NCBI RefSeq assembly: GCF_019132845.1 | Contig: NZ_JAHSPR010000003.1 | Location: 124,001-188,000, forward strand | From: Advenella alkanexedens | GTDB lineage: Bacteria > Pseudomonadota > Gammaproteobacteria > Burkholderiales > Burkholderiaceae_B | Length of the DNA: 64,000 bases | Direction: 5' to 3' | Shown here: positions 52,818 through 62,798 of the stretch, piece after piece | How the letters are laid out: the number at the start of each line of letters is the position of its first letter | Numbering within the stretch: position 1 is the first letter of the stretch | Notes under the pieces: generated by a model | The model's database searches: none | What the model was told of the DNA's origin: nothing | Seen by the model: only the letters and a program-made list of their open reading frames with translations | Position numbers and translations under genes: made by a program

Positions 52818-54727
52818 GGCTGTCCTTTGGAAGTCATGGCCTGACGGGCCTGAAAACGCCTGCCCAGCTGGGCAAAGAATCCGGCAATACCCTGAGGAAA
52901 CAATAAAACCAGTACCAGAATAACCAGACCAAACAGGGCTTTCCAATAATCGGTCATACCCACTACGTAATCATGCAGCACGGTATAGGAAAATGCACCA
53001 ACAATGGGCCCCAGCAAAGACTGCACGCCCCCCAGCAACACCATGACCAAACCGTCAACAGACTTGCTGATATGCAATTCTTCAGGAGAAACACTGCCTT
53101 TGGAATACACATACAGCACCCCTGCCAGACCGGCAAACAGACCGGCGATTACAAAGGCCAGCCATTGGGTATGTTTCACGTTAATGCCAATCGCATCACT
53201 GCGCAATACCGAGTCACGCCCGGCCCGCATGGCATAACCAAACGGCGAAAACAGCAGGCGACGCAACGCCAGCACACTGCCTGCCACAATGATAAGCGTA
53301 AAGTAGTAATAGGCTTGTGGACTGTTTAACCAATCAGGCGGCCAGATCCCGATCAGGCCATTGGAGCCACCCGTAAAACTGTCCCACTGAAACACGACCG
53401 ACCATGTAATCTGGGCAAACGCCAGGGTCAGCATGGCCAGGTAAATACCGCTAAGCCGCACACAGAACCAGCCATATACCAAGGCACCCAGGGCCGCAAA
53501 CAGGGGGGCGATAAACAGGGTCGCCACCAGAGGCAAACCCGCTTTTTGCATCAGCAAAGCGGCGGCATAGGCCCCCAGACCAAAATAAGCGGCATGGCCA
53601 AAGGTATGCATGCCCGCCGGCCCGGCAATAAAATGCAGGCTGGTGGCAAACAACACGGCAATCAGGGCATCCTGCGTCAGGATCATCAGATAGGGAAACC
53701 TGTCTTCCAGCAGCGGCACCCCCGCCAGTAACAGCAAGGTCAGGCACGCGGCTATTTGAAGGAAGCGGCCAGCCGGGCGAATGGGTGCCTCAACCGGTGC
53801 CGAATTGCGTGAAGCGGCCTGCTCCCTGCCCAGCAAACCCCATGGCCTGAACACCAGCACCAGTGCCATAATCAGGAACTCAACCACCATGGTCAGTTGG
53901 GAAAACTCAATCTGCAGGCCCGCCAGCTGTACTGTTCCCAGCCAGATACAAATAGCCTTCATTTCGGTAATCAACAGCGCCGCCAGAAAAGCACCGGTAA
54001 TGGAACCCATGCCCCCCACAACCACCACAGCAAAGGCATCGCCAATAATACGCATGTCCAGCCCCAGGCTGGCAGGCTCATTGGGCAGCTCCAGCGCGCC
54101 ACCCAGACCCGCCAGAAAAGAACCCAGTGCAAACACACTGGTAAACAGCCATGCCTGGTTAACGCCCAGGGCCCCCAGCATTTCCTTGTCCTGGGTTGCC
54201 GCACGCACAAACGTGCCCCAGCGGGTACGGTTCAGCAGCCACCACAATAGCAGCAATACCAGGGGGCCGATAATCATCAGGAAAATGTTATAGGTGGGAA
54301 ACATGCGTCCCAACACCGGTATGGCGCCTTCCAGCCCCGGGGCCTGCATGCCCAGCAAGTCTTCAGGCCCCCATAACCAATGGGCCGCATCGCTGGCAAT
54401 CAGCACCAGCGCAAAAGTGGCCAGCAACTGGAACAGTTCGGGGGCACGGTAGATGCACCTGAGCAGAAAAACTTCAATGAGTACACCCAGTACGGCCACC
54501 AGCAGGCCGGCCGCCAGCAGCCCCCCCCAGAATCCCAGTGCTGTGCCACCCAGCCATGAGGTGAGCGAATAGGCAATATAAATGCCCAGCATATACAGGG
54601 AACCATGGGCGAAATTGATAATCCGGGTGACCCCGAAAATCAATGACAGCCCGGCAGCCACCATAAACAGGGATGAGGTTCCCGCCAGACCGTTCAGCAG
54701 CTGAACAATTAAACCCGAGACTTCCAT
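52814..54727 (-). CDS. fused LivH-LivM permease of the branched-chain amino acid-type ABC transporter
   Basis: One 637-residue chain holds both permeases. Residues about 1-300 match LivH (LIVQLLNGLAGTSSLFMVAAGLSLIFG, RIINFAHGSLYMLG, GGMGSITGAFLAALLI). Residues about 320-620 match LivM (AGPAGMHTFGHAAYFGLGAYAAALL, GRDSVLRSDAIGINVKHTQWLAFVIAG, LVMVLLGGVQSLLGPIVGA). Most bacteria encode them separately. The fusion ensures one-to-one assembly. It lies 6 nt after the binding-protein gene, with livG overlapping its end. Confidence 0.92.
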   Translation of the reverse strand: MEVSGLIVQLLNGLAGTSSLFMVAAGLSLIFGVTRIINFAHGSLYMLGIYIAYSLTSWLGGTALGFWGGLLAAGLLVAVLGVLIEVFLLRCIYRAPELFQLLATFALVLIASDAAHWLWGPEDLLGMQAPGLEGAIPVLGRMFPTYNIFLMIIGPLVLLLLWWLLNRTRWGTFVRAATQDKEMLGALGVNQAWLFTSVFALGSFLAGLGGALELPNEPASLGLDMRIIGDAFAVVVVGGMGSITGAFLAALLITEMKAICIWLGTVQLAGLQIEFSQLTMVVEFLIMALVLVFRPWGLLGREQAASRNSAPVEAPIRPAGRFLQIAACLTLLLLAGVPLLEDRFPYLMILTQDALIAVLFATSLHFIAGPAGMHTFGHAAYFGLGAYAAALLMQKAGLPLVATLFIAPLFAALGALVYGWFCVRLSGIYLAMLTLAFAQITWSVVFQWDSFTGGSNGLIGIWPPDWLNSPQAYYYFTLIIVAGSVLALRRLLFSPFGYAMRAGRDSVLRSDAIGINVKHTQWLAFVIAGLFAGLAGVLYVYSKGSVSPEELHISKSVDGLVMVLLGGVQSLLGPIVGAFSYTVLHDYVVGMTDYWKALFGLVILVLVLLFPQGIAGFFAQLGRRFQARQAMTSKGQP

Positions 54728-54733
54728 TGTGAC

Positions 54734-55951
54734 TTATTCGGCAGGACGCAGTTTTTTCACTTCCTCATCGGAAGGCTGTACATCTTTACCGTCCACATAG
54801 CGGATATCAGTCATGATACCCTTGCCGTCCTTGACATCCAGCCTGCCCACATAAGCGCCCATGGTGGACTGGTTGTCAATGTCACGGTATTCAATTTCAC
54901 CAAACGGAGTGGGCACTTTCAGTCCCTTGAAGGCTTCAATCAGGGCTTCGGTATCGGTGGAGCCTGCCGCTTTGATTCCTTCGGCCAGTGACATGATCAT
55001 GGCATAACCCACAATCGAACCGGCACGCGGATAGTCGTTGAACTTGTCCTGGTAAGCCTTCAGGAAGGCATTATGTTCGGGCGTGTCAATCGCATACCAG
55101 GGGTAACCGGTCACAAACCAGCCTTTGGGGGTGTCTTCACCCAAAGGGTCCAGATACTCGGGTTCACCCGTTAACAGGCTAACCACCGGCAGGTCGTCAA
55201 AAAACTGGCGGGTTTTGCCAGCCCGCACGAATTTGGTCAGATCGGTGCTGAACAATACGTTAAACAGCGCATCGGGTTTGGCATCGGCCAGGGCCTGCAC
55301 CACGTTACCCGCGTCAATCTTGTTCAGGGTAACGGCCTGCTCGGCCACGAACTCCACATCGGGCTGTTGCGCTTTCAGCAGTTTCTTGAATGACTCAATA
55401 GCCGATTGCCCGTATTCATAATTGGGATACACCAGGGCCCAGCGCTTTTTGTTCATTTTGACCGCTTCGGGAATCAGCATGGCCACTTTCATATAAGTGG
55501 AATCGCGCAGGCGATAGGTATACCGGTTACCGTTTTCCCAAACGATTTTGTCAGTCAGGGGTTCACCGGCCAGGAAGAATACTTTTTTCTGTTTGGCGAA
55601 GTCGGCCAGTGCCAGACCGATATTCGACAGGAAACTGCCTGTTAATACATCAACCTTGTCACGGGTAATAAGTTGCTGGGCTTCACGGATGGCATTGCCC
55701 TGGTTGCCCGCATCATCACGAATCAGGACTTCCACTTTTTTGCCATTCAGGCCACCCGCCTGGTTGATTTGCTCAACCGCCAGATCAATCCCTTTTTTAT
55801 ACGGCTCCAAAAAAGCCGGAATGGTTTTATAACTGTTGATTTCACCAATGCGGATCACGTCTTGTGCGTATGCCGTTACGGACACCGACACGGCAAGCAG
55901 CGGAGCAACACCCCATTGCCAGATTGTTCTGGAAAATGCTTTCATAACCAT
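54734..55951 (-). CDS. livK: periplasmic substrate-binding protein of the Liv-type transporter
   Basis: A 405-residue exported protein from the ATG at 55951 with GGGAG nine bases upstream; an ATG at 55945 is also possible. The signal peptide ends near AYAQ. The mature chain begins DVIRIGEINSYKTIPAFLEPYKKGIDLAVEQINQAGGLNGKKVEVL, typical of the type I periplasmic fold of LivK/AmiC-like proteins. The substrate may be amino acids, amides, urea or aromatic acids. It is the first gene of the liv operon. Confidence 0.88.
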   Translation of the reverse strand: MVMKAFSRTIWQWGVAPLLAVSVSVTAYAQDVIRIGEINSYKTIPAFLEPYKKGIDLAVEQINQAGGLNGKKVEVLIRDDAGNQGNAIREAQQLITRDKVDVLTGSFLSNIGLALADFAKQKKVFFLAGEPLTDKIVWENGNRYTYRLRDSTYMKVAMLIPEAVKMNKKRWALVYPNYEYGQSAIESFKKLLKAQQPDVEFVAEQAVTLNKIDAGNVVQALADAKPDALFNVLFSTDLTKFVRAGKTRQFFDDLPVVSLLTGEPEYLDPLGEDTPKGWFVTGYPWYAIDTPEHNAFLKAYQDKFNDYPRAGSIVGYAMIMSLAEGIKAAGSTDTEALIEAFKGLKVPTPFGEIEYRDIDNQSTMGAYVGRLDVKDGKGIMTDIRYVDGKDVQPSDEEVKKLRPAE

Positions 55952-56179
55952 ATTTGTAGACTCCCTGCCACAAGCCATAGACAAGCTGTTTATAAACTTA
56001 TTACTGAATAATTGGAAAACGCGGGAATTAACCCGAAAAAAAGGAAATTAATAGTAATTTACTGCTTTTTGATTAATTAAAAGAAGATAGTTTGATTATA
56101 TTCAAGAAAATATTTTGCTTTCTTTTGTAGAATAACAAATTCTTTTTTATTTTTAATAACTCCAACAGGTCAATCGTTT
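55952..56179. promoter_or_regulatory. divergent promoter region between the liv operon and fpr
   Basis: A 228-base AT-rich gap with no gene. It must hold the liv promoter and the fpr promoter. No strong palindrome was found. Confidence 0.35.
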
Positions 56180-56956
56180 ATGGCTGCAGCTTTTCTTGAA
56201 GGCAAAGTATTAAGTGTCCACCACTGGACAGATCGCCTTTTCAGTTTTACTACTACCCGCGACCAGGCCCTTCGTTTCAGTAACGGCCATTTCACCATGA
56301 TCGGCTTGCCGGTTAATGGCAAACCATTGCTACGCGCCTACAGTATTGCCAGCCCCAATTACGAAGAGCATCTCGAATTCCTTAGCATCAAGGTTCCCGA
56401 CGGCCCGCTTACCTCGCGCCTGCAACATATCAAGGTTGGCGACAATATCATTATTGGCCGCAAGCCTACCGGAACCCTGCTCATCGATTATCTCTTGCCC
56501 GGCAAACGGCTCTATATGCTGTCAACGGGTACGGGTCTGGCACCGTTCCTGAGCATCATGCGCGACCCCGAGACCTATGAGCGTTTTGAAGAGGTCATTC
56601 TGGTGCATGGCGTACGTTTCGTTAACGAATTGTGTTATCGCGATTATTTCATCAATGAATTGCCCAAAAATGAATTCCTGGGTGAAATGGTCACCAATCA
56701 ACTCAAATATTACCCCACGGTTACCCGCGAACCCTTTGAAAACCAGGGTCGCATTACCGATCTTATCGAAAACGGCAAACTGTTCACCGACCTGAATGTC
56801 CCTGAACTCAACCCCGAAGAAGATCGCGTCATGATCTGTGGCAGCCCTGGCCTGCTGCGCGACCTGAAACCCATTCTGGAAAAACGCGGTTTTAACGAGG
56901 GCAGCACCTCCAAACCGGGCGCTTATGTGGTTGAACGCGCTTTCGTTGACCAATAA
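56180..56956 (+). CDS. fpr: ferredoxin/flavodoxin--NADP+ reductase
   Basis: A 258-residue FAD enzyme that moves electrons between NADPH and ferredoxin or flavodoxin, used in oxidative stress and Fe-S supply. The FAD-binding motif is RAYSIASP (about 53-60) and the NADP part has LSTGTGLAPFLSIMRD and MICGSPGLLRDL. The C-terminal FVDQ/VERAFVDQ resembles bacterial subclass I FPR. The ATG at 56180 follows an AACAGGT site. It converges with the helicase gene 49 nt away. Confidence 0.93.
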   Translation: MAAAFLEGKVLSVHHWTDRLFSFTTTRDQALRFSNGHFTMIGLPVNGKPLLRAYSIASPNYEEHLEFLSIKVPDGPLTSRLQHIKVGDNIIIGRKPTGTLLIDYLLPGKRLYMLSTGTGLAPFLSIMRDPETYERFEEVILVHGVRFVNELCYRDYFINELPKNEFLGEMVTNQLKYYPTVTREPFENQGRITDLIENGKLFTDLNVPELNPEEDRVMICGSPGLLRDLKPILEKRGFNEGSTSKPGAYVVERAFVDQ

Positions 56957-57004
56957 ACACCCTTATCAAGCACATATTGCCCCATCAATCGCTGTTGAAC
57001 TTAG

Positions 57005-58825
57005 CTAACCCGCTAACAGAAACAGCGATTTTTTTGTCCGGGTAATGGCCACGTAAAAACGGTTGCGTTCTATCGCATCATCACTGCCCCGGGTACTGAA
57101 TCCTGCCAGGCTTGCGTTATACACCAGCACTTCATCAAATTCACGTCCCTTGGCTTCACTCACGGTATAAAAGCGGATCCCGCCCCGGGTTTTCCAGCTG
57201 GCCAAAAGCCGATCATACAGGGCAGGCCATTGCTCAAGACTTGCCTGCCGGTCAGCCAAAAATTGCAACAGACCCAGCCACGAAGACCAGGCGGTCTGTT
57301 CCAGCACCCGATGCTGAGCAGTCCCCAGACTGAACACCCCTGACATGCGTGCAAAGGTTTCCAGTTCTGCCACCAGTCCGGCTTTTGTGCTTTTATGATC
57401 AAGCCACCATTGCAGGGCGCCTTTCATCTCATCGGTAAAGGCTTCTCCTTTGACCGAGCCACCCCGCAAATGCAGATCCAGATACATGCGCAAACTGCCT
57501 GGTGTTGCCTTATGGGCAATTTCATGCTTGGCCTGTTCGTCCAGCAGGCAATGCGGCAAGCTTAAAAACTGCAGCACGGCCTCGTCCATTTTTTTTACCA
57601 TGGGGGCAAACCGGGGAAAGCGTACCGAATACAAGTAAAGCAGCATGCTGACGGCAAACGTATTCACCAACGGATAAGCCAGGGCCGGGCCGCTATCGCC
57701 ACTATTGAACAGATCAAAAGCCGCACGAACCTTATCTGCCCCATTGCGGCAAACCACCGCCAAATGCGGCAAACGGGCCGGTTTGAGATGGGGCAGCAAA
57801 TCGGCCATCGTACCCTTTACGGCCGTAATGCCGGTTTTATGTTTGGCCATTGACTGCAATTGCCGGCCCGTCAGCTTGCCAGCCAATTCAGCCAGGGCAT
57901 TGCCAAAACGGTAAGTGTGCAAGGAATGGATGGTACGGGCCGAATAGTGCTGCACATAGGTATCAAACACCGCATCGGTATCGGTACCCCGCCAGGCAAA
58001 AATATTCTGCATCCGGTCACCAACCGCCATAATACGTGCCTGCGGACTTAATACCTTAAACAGGAAGGCCAGCTGCAAAGGGGTCGTGTCATGAAACTCA
58101 TCAATAAACACAAAACGGTACCCGCCCATAAAGCGCTCATCCAGGGTTTCTGACTCGAGCCGCTCCAGCAGGTCAAACACCGCCTCGGATATCAGCCGGA
58201 ACCCAAACAACCCGGCTCTTTGGGCAGGCGCCACATAAGGATCCAGCAAAAGGCTTTCCGTACCTGCCTCGGGCCCGGGCCAATGGGCACGGTACGAGTC
58301 ATACGCATAAAAAACGCGGCGCACAAAACGGTAATCAAAATTTAGCTTGCCTTCGCAGATGAACTCACAATCTTCAGCCGACTCGGCCTCCCAGGCCCTG
58401 GAGGCACGAAAAAAATCCATGTCGGCCATCAGCGCATTCATGTGTTCTTCATTAATCTGCGGTGCCGTGAATTCCCAGTCAAAACCTTCTTCACAGGCTT
58501 CTTCCACCAGTTGTGGCAACAATTCCCGCACGACAGCGGTACGTTCCAGCACATAACGTTCATCCCCCAGGCGACGCAACAGCTGATGCGCCAGACCGTC
58601 AATCGTACTGATGGTCAGATTCGGTTGCTCGGCCGAAACCAGCCCCCGTTTTTGCATATAGCCACTTAATACATCACGCCCGGCACGGCTGAATGTCATT
58701 AGCAAAGTCGGTGCACCAGGCACGCAATGCCGGGCCTCTTCCGCAATCAGGGTGGATTTCCCGCTACCGGCCACGCCCTCGACCAGCAAGGCCTTTTCAG
58801 GATAATGATTGAACAGGTTTTGCAT
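57005..58825 (-). CDS. UvrD/Rep-type superfamily 1 helicase
   Basis: A 606-residue protein. Walker A is VAGSGKSTLIAEEA (about 18-31), Walker B/motif II is FIDEFHDTTPLQ (about 235), and motif VI is RFYVAITRTKKSLFLL at the end. It is shorter than UvrD, and motifs III to V are spread, so it is an atypical member. It probably unwinds DNA or RNA in repair. It is a single gene diverging from glcB. No nuclease domain is seen. Confidence 0.85.
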   Translation of the reverse strand: MQNLFNHYPEKALLVEGVAGSGKSTLIAEEARHCVPGAPTLLMTFSRAGRDVLSGYMQKRGLVSAEQPNLTISTIDGLAHQLLRRLGDERYVLERTAVVRELLPQLVEEACEEGFDWEFTAPQINEEHMNALMADMDFFRASRAWEAESAEDCEFICEGKLNFDYRFVRRVFYAYDSYRAHWPGPEAGTESLLLDPYVAPAQRAGLFGFRLISEAVFDLLERLESETLDERFMGGYRFVFIDEFHDTTPLQLAFLFKVLSPQARIMAVGDRMQNIFAWRGTDTDAVFDTYVQHYSARTIHSLHTYRFGNALAELAGKLTGRQLQSMAKHKTGITAVKGTMADLLPHLKPARLPHLAVVCRNGADKVRAAFDLFNSGDSGPALAYPLVNTFAVSMLLYLYSVRFPRFAPMVKKMDEAVLQFLSLPHCLLDEQAKHEIAHKATPGSLRMYLDLHLRGGSVKGEAFTDEMKGALQWWLDHKSTKAGLVAELETFARMSGVFSLGTAQHRVLEQTAWSSWLGLLQFLADRQASLEQWPALYDRLLASWKTRGGIRFYTVSEAKGREFDEVLVYNASLAGFSTRGSDDAIERNRFYVAITRTKKSLFLLAG

Positions 58826-58988
58826 GAACCAATGCTTCCATTTATAAACTCAAAATAAATATCGCTTTTTACTAAAAGTAAAAACTGTGTTTACCCCAGG
58901 CACCTTGAGGCTTAGTGTGCATCGCGTCATAATAGCATCATCATTCTTCAAATATACGCAAAAAAAATTTCCATGACAGGAGCACGAC

Positions 58989-61166
58989 ATGACTGAAAGA
59001 ACCCAATGCCACCGTTTGCAGGTAGCCACCGTACTGAAAGACTTCATCGATACCCGCGCCCTGCCGGGTACCGGTGTCGATCCTGCCGCTTTCTGGCAAG
59101 GGTTCGACCAGCTTATCCATGACCTGGCCCCTGAAAACAAGGCATTGCTGGCCGAGCGTGACCGCATCCAGGCCGAAATGGACAACTGGTACCGCGCCAA
59201 CCCGGGCCCCATCCAAAACATGCCTGCCTATAAGGATTTCCTGAAAAAAATCGGCTACCTGAAAGACGTACCGACCGACTTCAAGGTCAGTACCGCCAAC
59301 ATTGATTACGCCATTTCCGACCAGGGTGGCCCGCAACTGGTAGTACCCATTACCAATGCGCGTTATGCCCTGAATGCCGCCAATGCGCGCTGGGGCAGCC
59401 TGTACGATGCCCTGTATGGTACCGATGCCATCAGCGAAGACGATGGCGCAACCAGCACCGGAGGCTATAACCCTGTGCGCGGTGAAAAAGTCATTGCCTA
59501 TGGCCGCGAATTCCTTGACCAAAGCATTCCGCTGGCCCAGGGCTCACACAAAGATGTCAGCCAATACAGCGTCAATCAGGGCGGGTTTTGTGCCACCCTC
59601 ACAGACGGCAGCCAAACCACGCTGGCCGATCCCGCCTGCTTCCTGGGTTACCGTGGCAATCCCAACACCCCTGAAGCACTTGTGATTCGCCACAATGGCC
59701 TGCATTTTGAAATCCAGATCGACCGCAACCACCCCATTGGCAAACAGGACCTGGCCGGTGTCAAAGACCTGTTACTCGAATCCGCTCTCAGTACGATCAT
59801 GGACTGTGAAGACTCGATCGCCGCTGTCGATGCCGAAGACAAAGTCCTGGCCTACAGTAACTGGCTGGGCCTGATGAACGGTACCCTGAGTGATACCTTC
59901 GTCAAAAACGGCAAGACCATGACCCGTACCCTGAACCCCGATCGCCAGTACACCACCAAAACCGGTGAAACAGCAACCCTGCAGGGCCGCTCGCTCATGT
60001 TTATCCGTAACGTCGGTCACTTAATGAGCAATCCGGCCATCCTTGACGAAAACGGCAATGAGGTCCCTGAAGGCATCATGGACGCCGTCATTACCAGCCT
60101 GATCGCCATTCATGACCTGAAACGTGAAGGCAGCGAACGCAACTCACATACCGGCTCCATCTATATTGTCAAACCCAAAATGCATGGCCCCGACGAAGTT
60201 GCCTTTGCCACCCAACTGTTCAGTCGCACCGAACAACTGCTGGGCCTGGCCCCCAATACCCTGAAAATGGGCGTCATGGATGAAGAGCGTCGTACCAGCG
60301 TCAACCTGAAAGCCTGCGTATTTGAAGCCAAAGAGCGCATCGCCTTCATTAACACCGGTTTTCTTGACCGCACCGGTGACGAAATCCACACGTCCATGGA
60401 AGCCGGCCCGGTCATCCGCAAGGCCGATATCAAGCAAACCGCCTGGATTGATGCCTACGAACGCAATAACGTACAAACCGGCCTGGCCTGCGGCCTGGTG
60501 GGCAAGGCACAAATCGGTAAGGGCATGTGGGCCATGCCAGACCTGATGGCTGCCATGATTGAGCAGAAAATCGGCCATTTGAAAGCCGGTGCCAATACCG
60601 CCTGGGTGCCTTCACCTACCGCGGCAACCCTGCATGCCCTGCATTACCATCAGGTTAATGTGAAGGAAGTCCAGAAAAGCCTGGAAGGTGACACCAGCGA
60701 TTACCTTGACCGCATCCTGACCATCCCCGTGGCAGAAAACACCAACTGGAGCGAAGAAGAGAAACAGCAGGAGCTGGACAACAATGCCCAGGGTATCCTG
60801 GGTTATGTGGTGCGCTGGGTGGATCAGGGTATTGGCTGCTCCAAAGTGCCCGATATCCACGACATCGGTCTAATGGAAGACCGGGCCACCCTGCGCATTT
60901 CCAGCCAGCACATTGCCAACTGGCTGCGCCATGGCATTGTCAGTGAAGAGCAGGTTCGCAAAACCCTGGAACGCATGGCTGCCGTAGTTGACAAGCAAAA
61001 TGAAGGCGATCCGGCTTACCGCCCCATGGTTGGCAATTTTGATACCTCTCCCGCCTTCCAGGCCGCCAGTGACCTGATCTTCAAGGGCCTGACTCAGCCT
61101 AATGGCTATACCGAGCCGCTATTGCATCACTGGCGTCAGGTTGCCAAGGCACAATATCGTTCATAA
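58989..61166 (+). CDS. glcB: malate synthase G
   Basis: A 725-residue enzyme that joins glyoxylate and acetyl-CoA to malate in the glyoxylate or glycolate route. Length and motifs fit type [64 protein letters not shown], and [24 protein letters not shown] lies upstream of the ATG. No isocitrate lyase gene is nearby. It is monocistronic, with its own terminator. Confidence 0.95.
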   Translation: MTERTQCHRLQVATVLKDFIDTRALPGTGVDPAAFWQGFDQLIHDLAPENKALLAERDRIQAEMDNWYRANPGPIQNMPAYKDFLKKIGYLKDVPTDFKVSTANIDYAISDQGGPQLVVPITNARYALNAANARWGSLYDALYGTDAISEDDGATSTGGYNPVRGEKVIAYGREFLDQSIPLAQGSHKDVSQYSVNQGGFCATLTDGSQTTLADPACFLGYRGNPNTPEALVIRHNGLHFEIQIDRNHPIGKQDLAGVKDLLLESALSTIMDCEDSIAAVDAEDKVLAYSNWLGLMNGTLSDTFVKNGKTMTRTLNPDRQYTTKTGETATLQGRSLMFIRNVGHLMSNPAILDENGNEVPEGIMDAVITSLIAIHDLKREGSERNSHTGSIYIVKPKMHGPDEVAFATQLFSRTEQLLGLAPNTLKMGVMDEERRTSVNLKACVFEAKERIAFINTGFLDRTGDEIHTSMEAGPVIRKADIKQTAWIDAYERNNVQTGLACGLVGKAQIGKGMWAMPDLMAAMIEQKIGHLKAGANTAWVPSPTAATLHALHYHQVNVKEVQKSLEGDTSDYLDRILTIPVAENTNWSEEEKQQELDNNAQGILGYVVRWVDQGIGCSKVPDIHDIGLMEDRATLRISSQHIANWLRHGIVSEEQVRKTLERMAAVVDKQNEGDPAYRPMVGNFDTSPAFQAASDLIFKGLTQPNGYTEPLLHHWRQVAKAQYRS

Positions 61167-61179
61167 GCCGCTTATTCAT

Positions 61180-61214
61180 AAACCCCATGCACCTTCCCCC
61201 AAGGCATGGGGTTT
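61180..61214 (+). terminator. intrinsic terminator of glcB
   Basis: An 11-bp stem (AAACCCCATGC at 61180-61190 with GCATGGGGTTT at 61204-61214) 13 nt past the glcB stop. T residues follow the stem. The rest of the gap to 61445 holds no supported gene. Confidence 0.8.
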
Positions 61215-61445
61215 AACCATGATTAAGCAGTAAAGTCAATTTCATTTTCAACGGAATTAACAGAATTTAAGCGAAAAACCCTTAAAATAAAAGCTATTGC
61301 TTGCCTTACCTTTTTAAATGGTAGTAAACTCAAGCACATAGGATCATCAAAATCACACAAGGCTGAAAGGTTGCAGGGCCCCATCTGCCGTTTTTTCCGC
61401 ATGGGATTCCCTACCAGACACACCACGTCACCCAAGATCAGGACG

Positions 61446-61982
61446 ATGGAAAAAGTCAATTCAGAAACTGACATGCAAACCCCGAACACCTCCTATTCAG
61501 GGCAGAAGGAATACGCTGCTCACGGCATGCGCTATCGCTGGTATTTTTATCTGGCCCTGCTCCTCATTCCGGTCATCACCATTCTGGCTTGCAACGCGAT
61601 TACCAATTTCTACAATACTCATATCGACTCCTGGGCCTACCATGACCGGTTTTATGTTCAAGAACAAAACCAGGACCCCATACCGTCACAAATCCTTTAC
61701 GAGGAAGCCCGTAAATACCTTCCTGCCAATGCCATTCTGGTTAGCGCAAAAATTGATCAGTCCCCCGATAGCAGTGCCCAGTTCAAGTTCAAGGTAAACG
61801 GACTATATAACCAGAGCATTTTCCTGAACCCTTATACCGGTGAGGTACTGGGCGTCCTCGATGGCCAGCACGCCAATACCCGGTTCTGGGTGGGCACCGT
61901 TGCTTACTGGCTGGTCCTGTTACTGACATGCTGGCTGGCATTATGGTGCGCGCTCAGGATTGAACGTCACCGATCCTCCTGA
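61446..61982 (+). CDS. small PepSY-like membrane protein
   Basis: A 178-residue protein from the ATG at 61446 with AGGA just upstream; an ATG at 61473 would remove 9 residues, and 25 further residues upstream look non-coding. Two membrane segments (about 35-55 and 143-165) flank an outer region with a PepSY-like segment: YEEARKYLPANAILVSAK, then NPYTGEVLGVLDGQH. It resembles one half of a PepSY-TM iron-uptake or reductase protein. It is followed after 2 nt by a secreted glycosidase-like protein, so the two are likely co-transcribed. Confidence 0.7.
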   Translation: MEKVNSETDMQTPNTSYSGQKEYAAHGMRYRWYFYLALLLIPVITILACNAITNFYNTHIDSWAYHDRFYVQEQNQDPIPSQILYEEARKYLPANAILVSAKIDQSPDSSAQFKFKVNGLYNQSIFLNPYTGEVLGVLDGQHANTRFWVGTVAYWLVLLLTCWLALWCALRIERHRSS

Positions 61983-61984
61983 GC

Positions 61985-62767
61985 ATGCTTCATTTTCTCC
62001 TGCTTCGTCTCTTGCCGGTACTGGGTCTTCTGCTGTCCCCCCTGGTACATGCCCAAGAACAGGTCAGTCCATGCATACAATATGAAACAACAGATCAGAA
62101 CCGGGTTCATATTGCCAAAATCGACCTTCACTGCCCCGGCATTCAAATCATTGGCACCCCCATCAAACAAGCCTATCAAACCACATCCAACTTTGCTTTC
62201 CCCAATCAAACAACCGTCGCCATCAACGGTGCTTTCTTTGATGAAAACAACAAGCCACAAGGTTTGAATGTCAGCAATGGCATCCTCTGGCCGGGCAGCT
62301 ACGATACCCCCCACCACGCTTTTCTGGCCTGTACCATTAACAATCGCTGTTTCATCGAGGCCCCCAACCGAAAAACGGCTTATAACCCCGCCTGGCATAC
62401 GGTTATCTCAGGCTGGCAAACCCTTAAAAATGGCCGTTATATCTGCCCGAATGGCAGCTCGAAAATATGTCATTCAAACGCCCGTGGCCAACATCCCCGC
62501 ACAGCCCTGGGCCTTAGCAACAATAAGCGCTACCTATACCTGGTCGTGGTGGAAGGCCGCCAGGCCAATTTCAAGGGATATACCCTGAACCAGCTGGCAC
62601 GCCTGTTTAAAAAAATGAATGTGAACAATGCCCTGAACCTGGATGGCGGCGGCAGCAGCACCATGATTATCAATCGCACCCGCGTCAATGAACTGCCCTC
62701 GCGCCAGTTCTTTCTGGAACGCAATGTCGCCAATCACCTTGGCATTATCGATACCACGCCGCATTAA
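61985..62767 (+). CDS. exported phosphodiester glycosidase (NAGPA-like) family protein
   Basis: A 260-residue secreted protein with a signal peptide ending near VHAQ (about 24). The NAGPA-like core reads VAINGAFFDENNKPQGL and closes with ALNLDGGGSSTMI. Proteins of this family cut sugar-1-phosphate diester links or may act on envelope glycans. Two to four cysteines suggest disulphides. It begins 2 nt after the PepSY-like gene. The substrate is unknown. Confidence 0.85.
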   Translation: MLHFLLLRLLPVLGLLLSPLVHAQEQVSPCIQYETTDQNRVHIAKIDLHCPGIQIIGTPIKQAYQTTSNFAFPNQTTVAINGAFFDENNKPQGLNVSNGILWPGSYDTPHHAFLACTINNRCFIEAPNRKTAYNPAWHTVISGWQTLKNGRYICPNGSSKICHSNARGQHPRTALGLSNNKRYLYLVVVEGRQANFKGYTLNQLARLFKKMNVNNALNLDGGGSSTMIINRTRVNELPSRQFFLERNVANHLGIIDTTPH

Positions 62768-62798
62768 CATCACGTGTCATGCACCAAGCTGCAACGGA

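Noticed and set aside
58941-59522. A 193-codon minus-strand frame opposite the start of glcB
   Set aside because: It overlaps the conserved malate synthase coding sequence and its promoter and looks like a shadow frame.
61223-61489. A minus-strand frame of 88 codons after glcB
   Set aside because: No ribosome site or recognisable domain; it runs into the start of the PepSY-like gene and its residue mix looks random.
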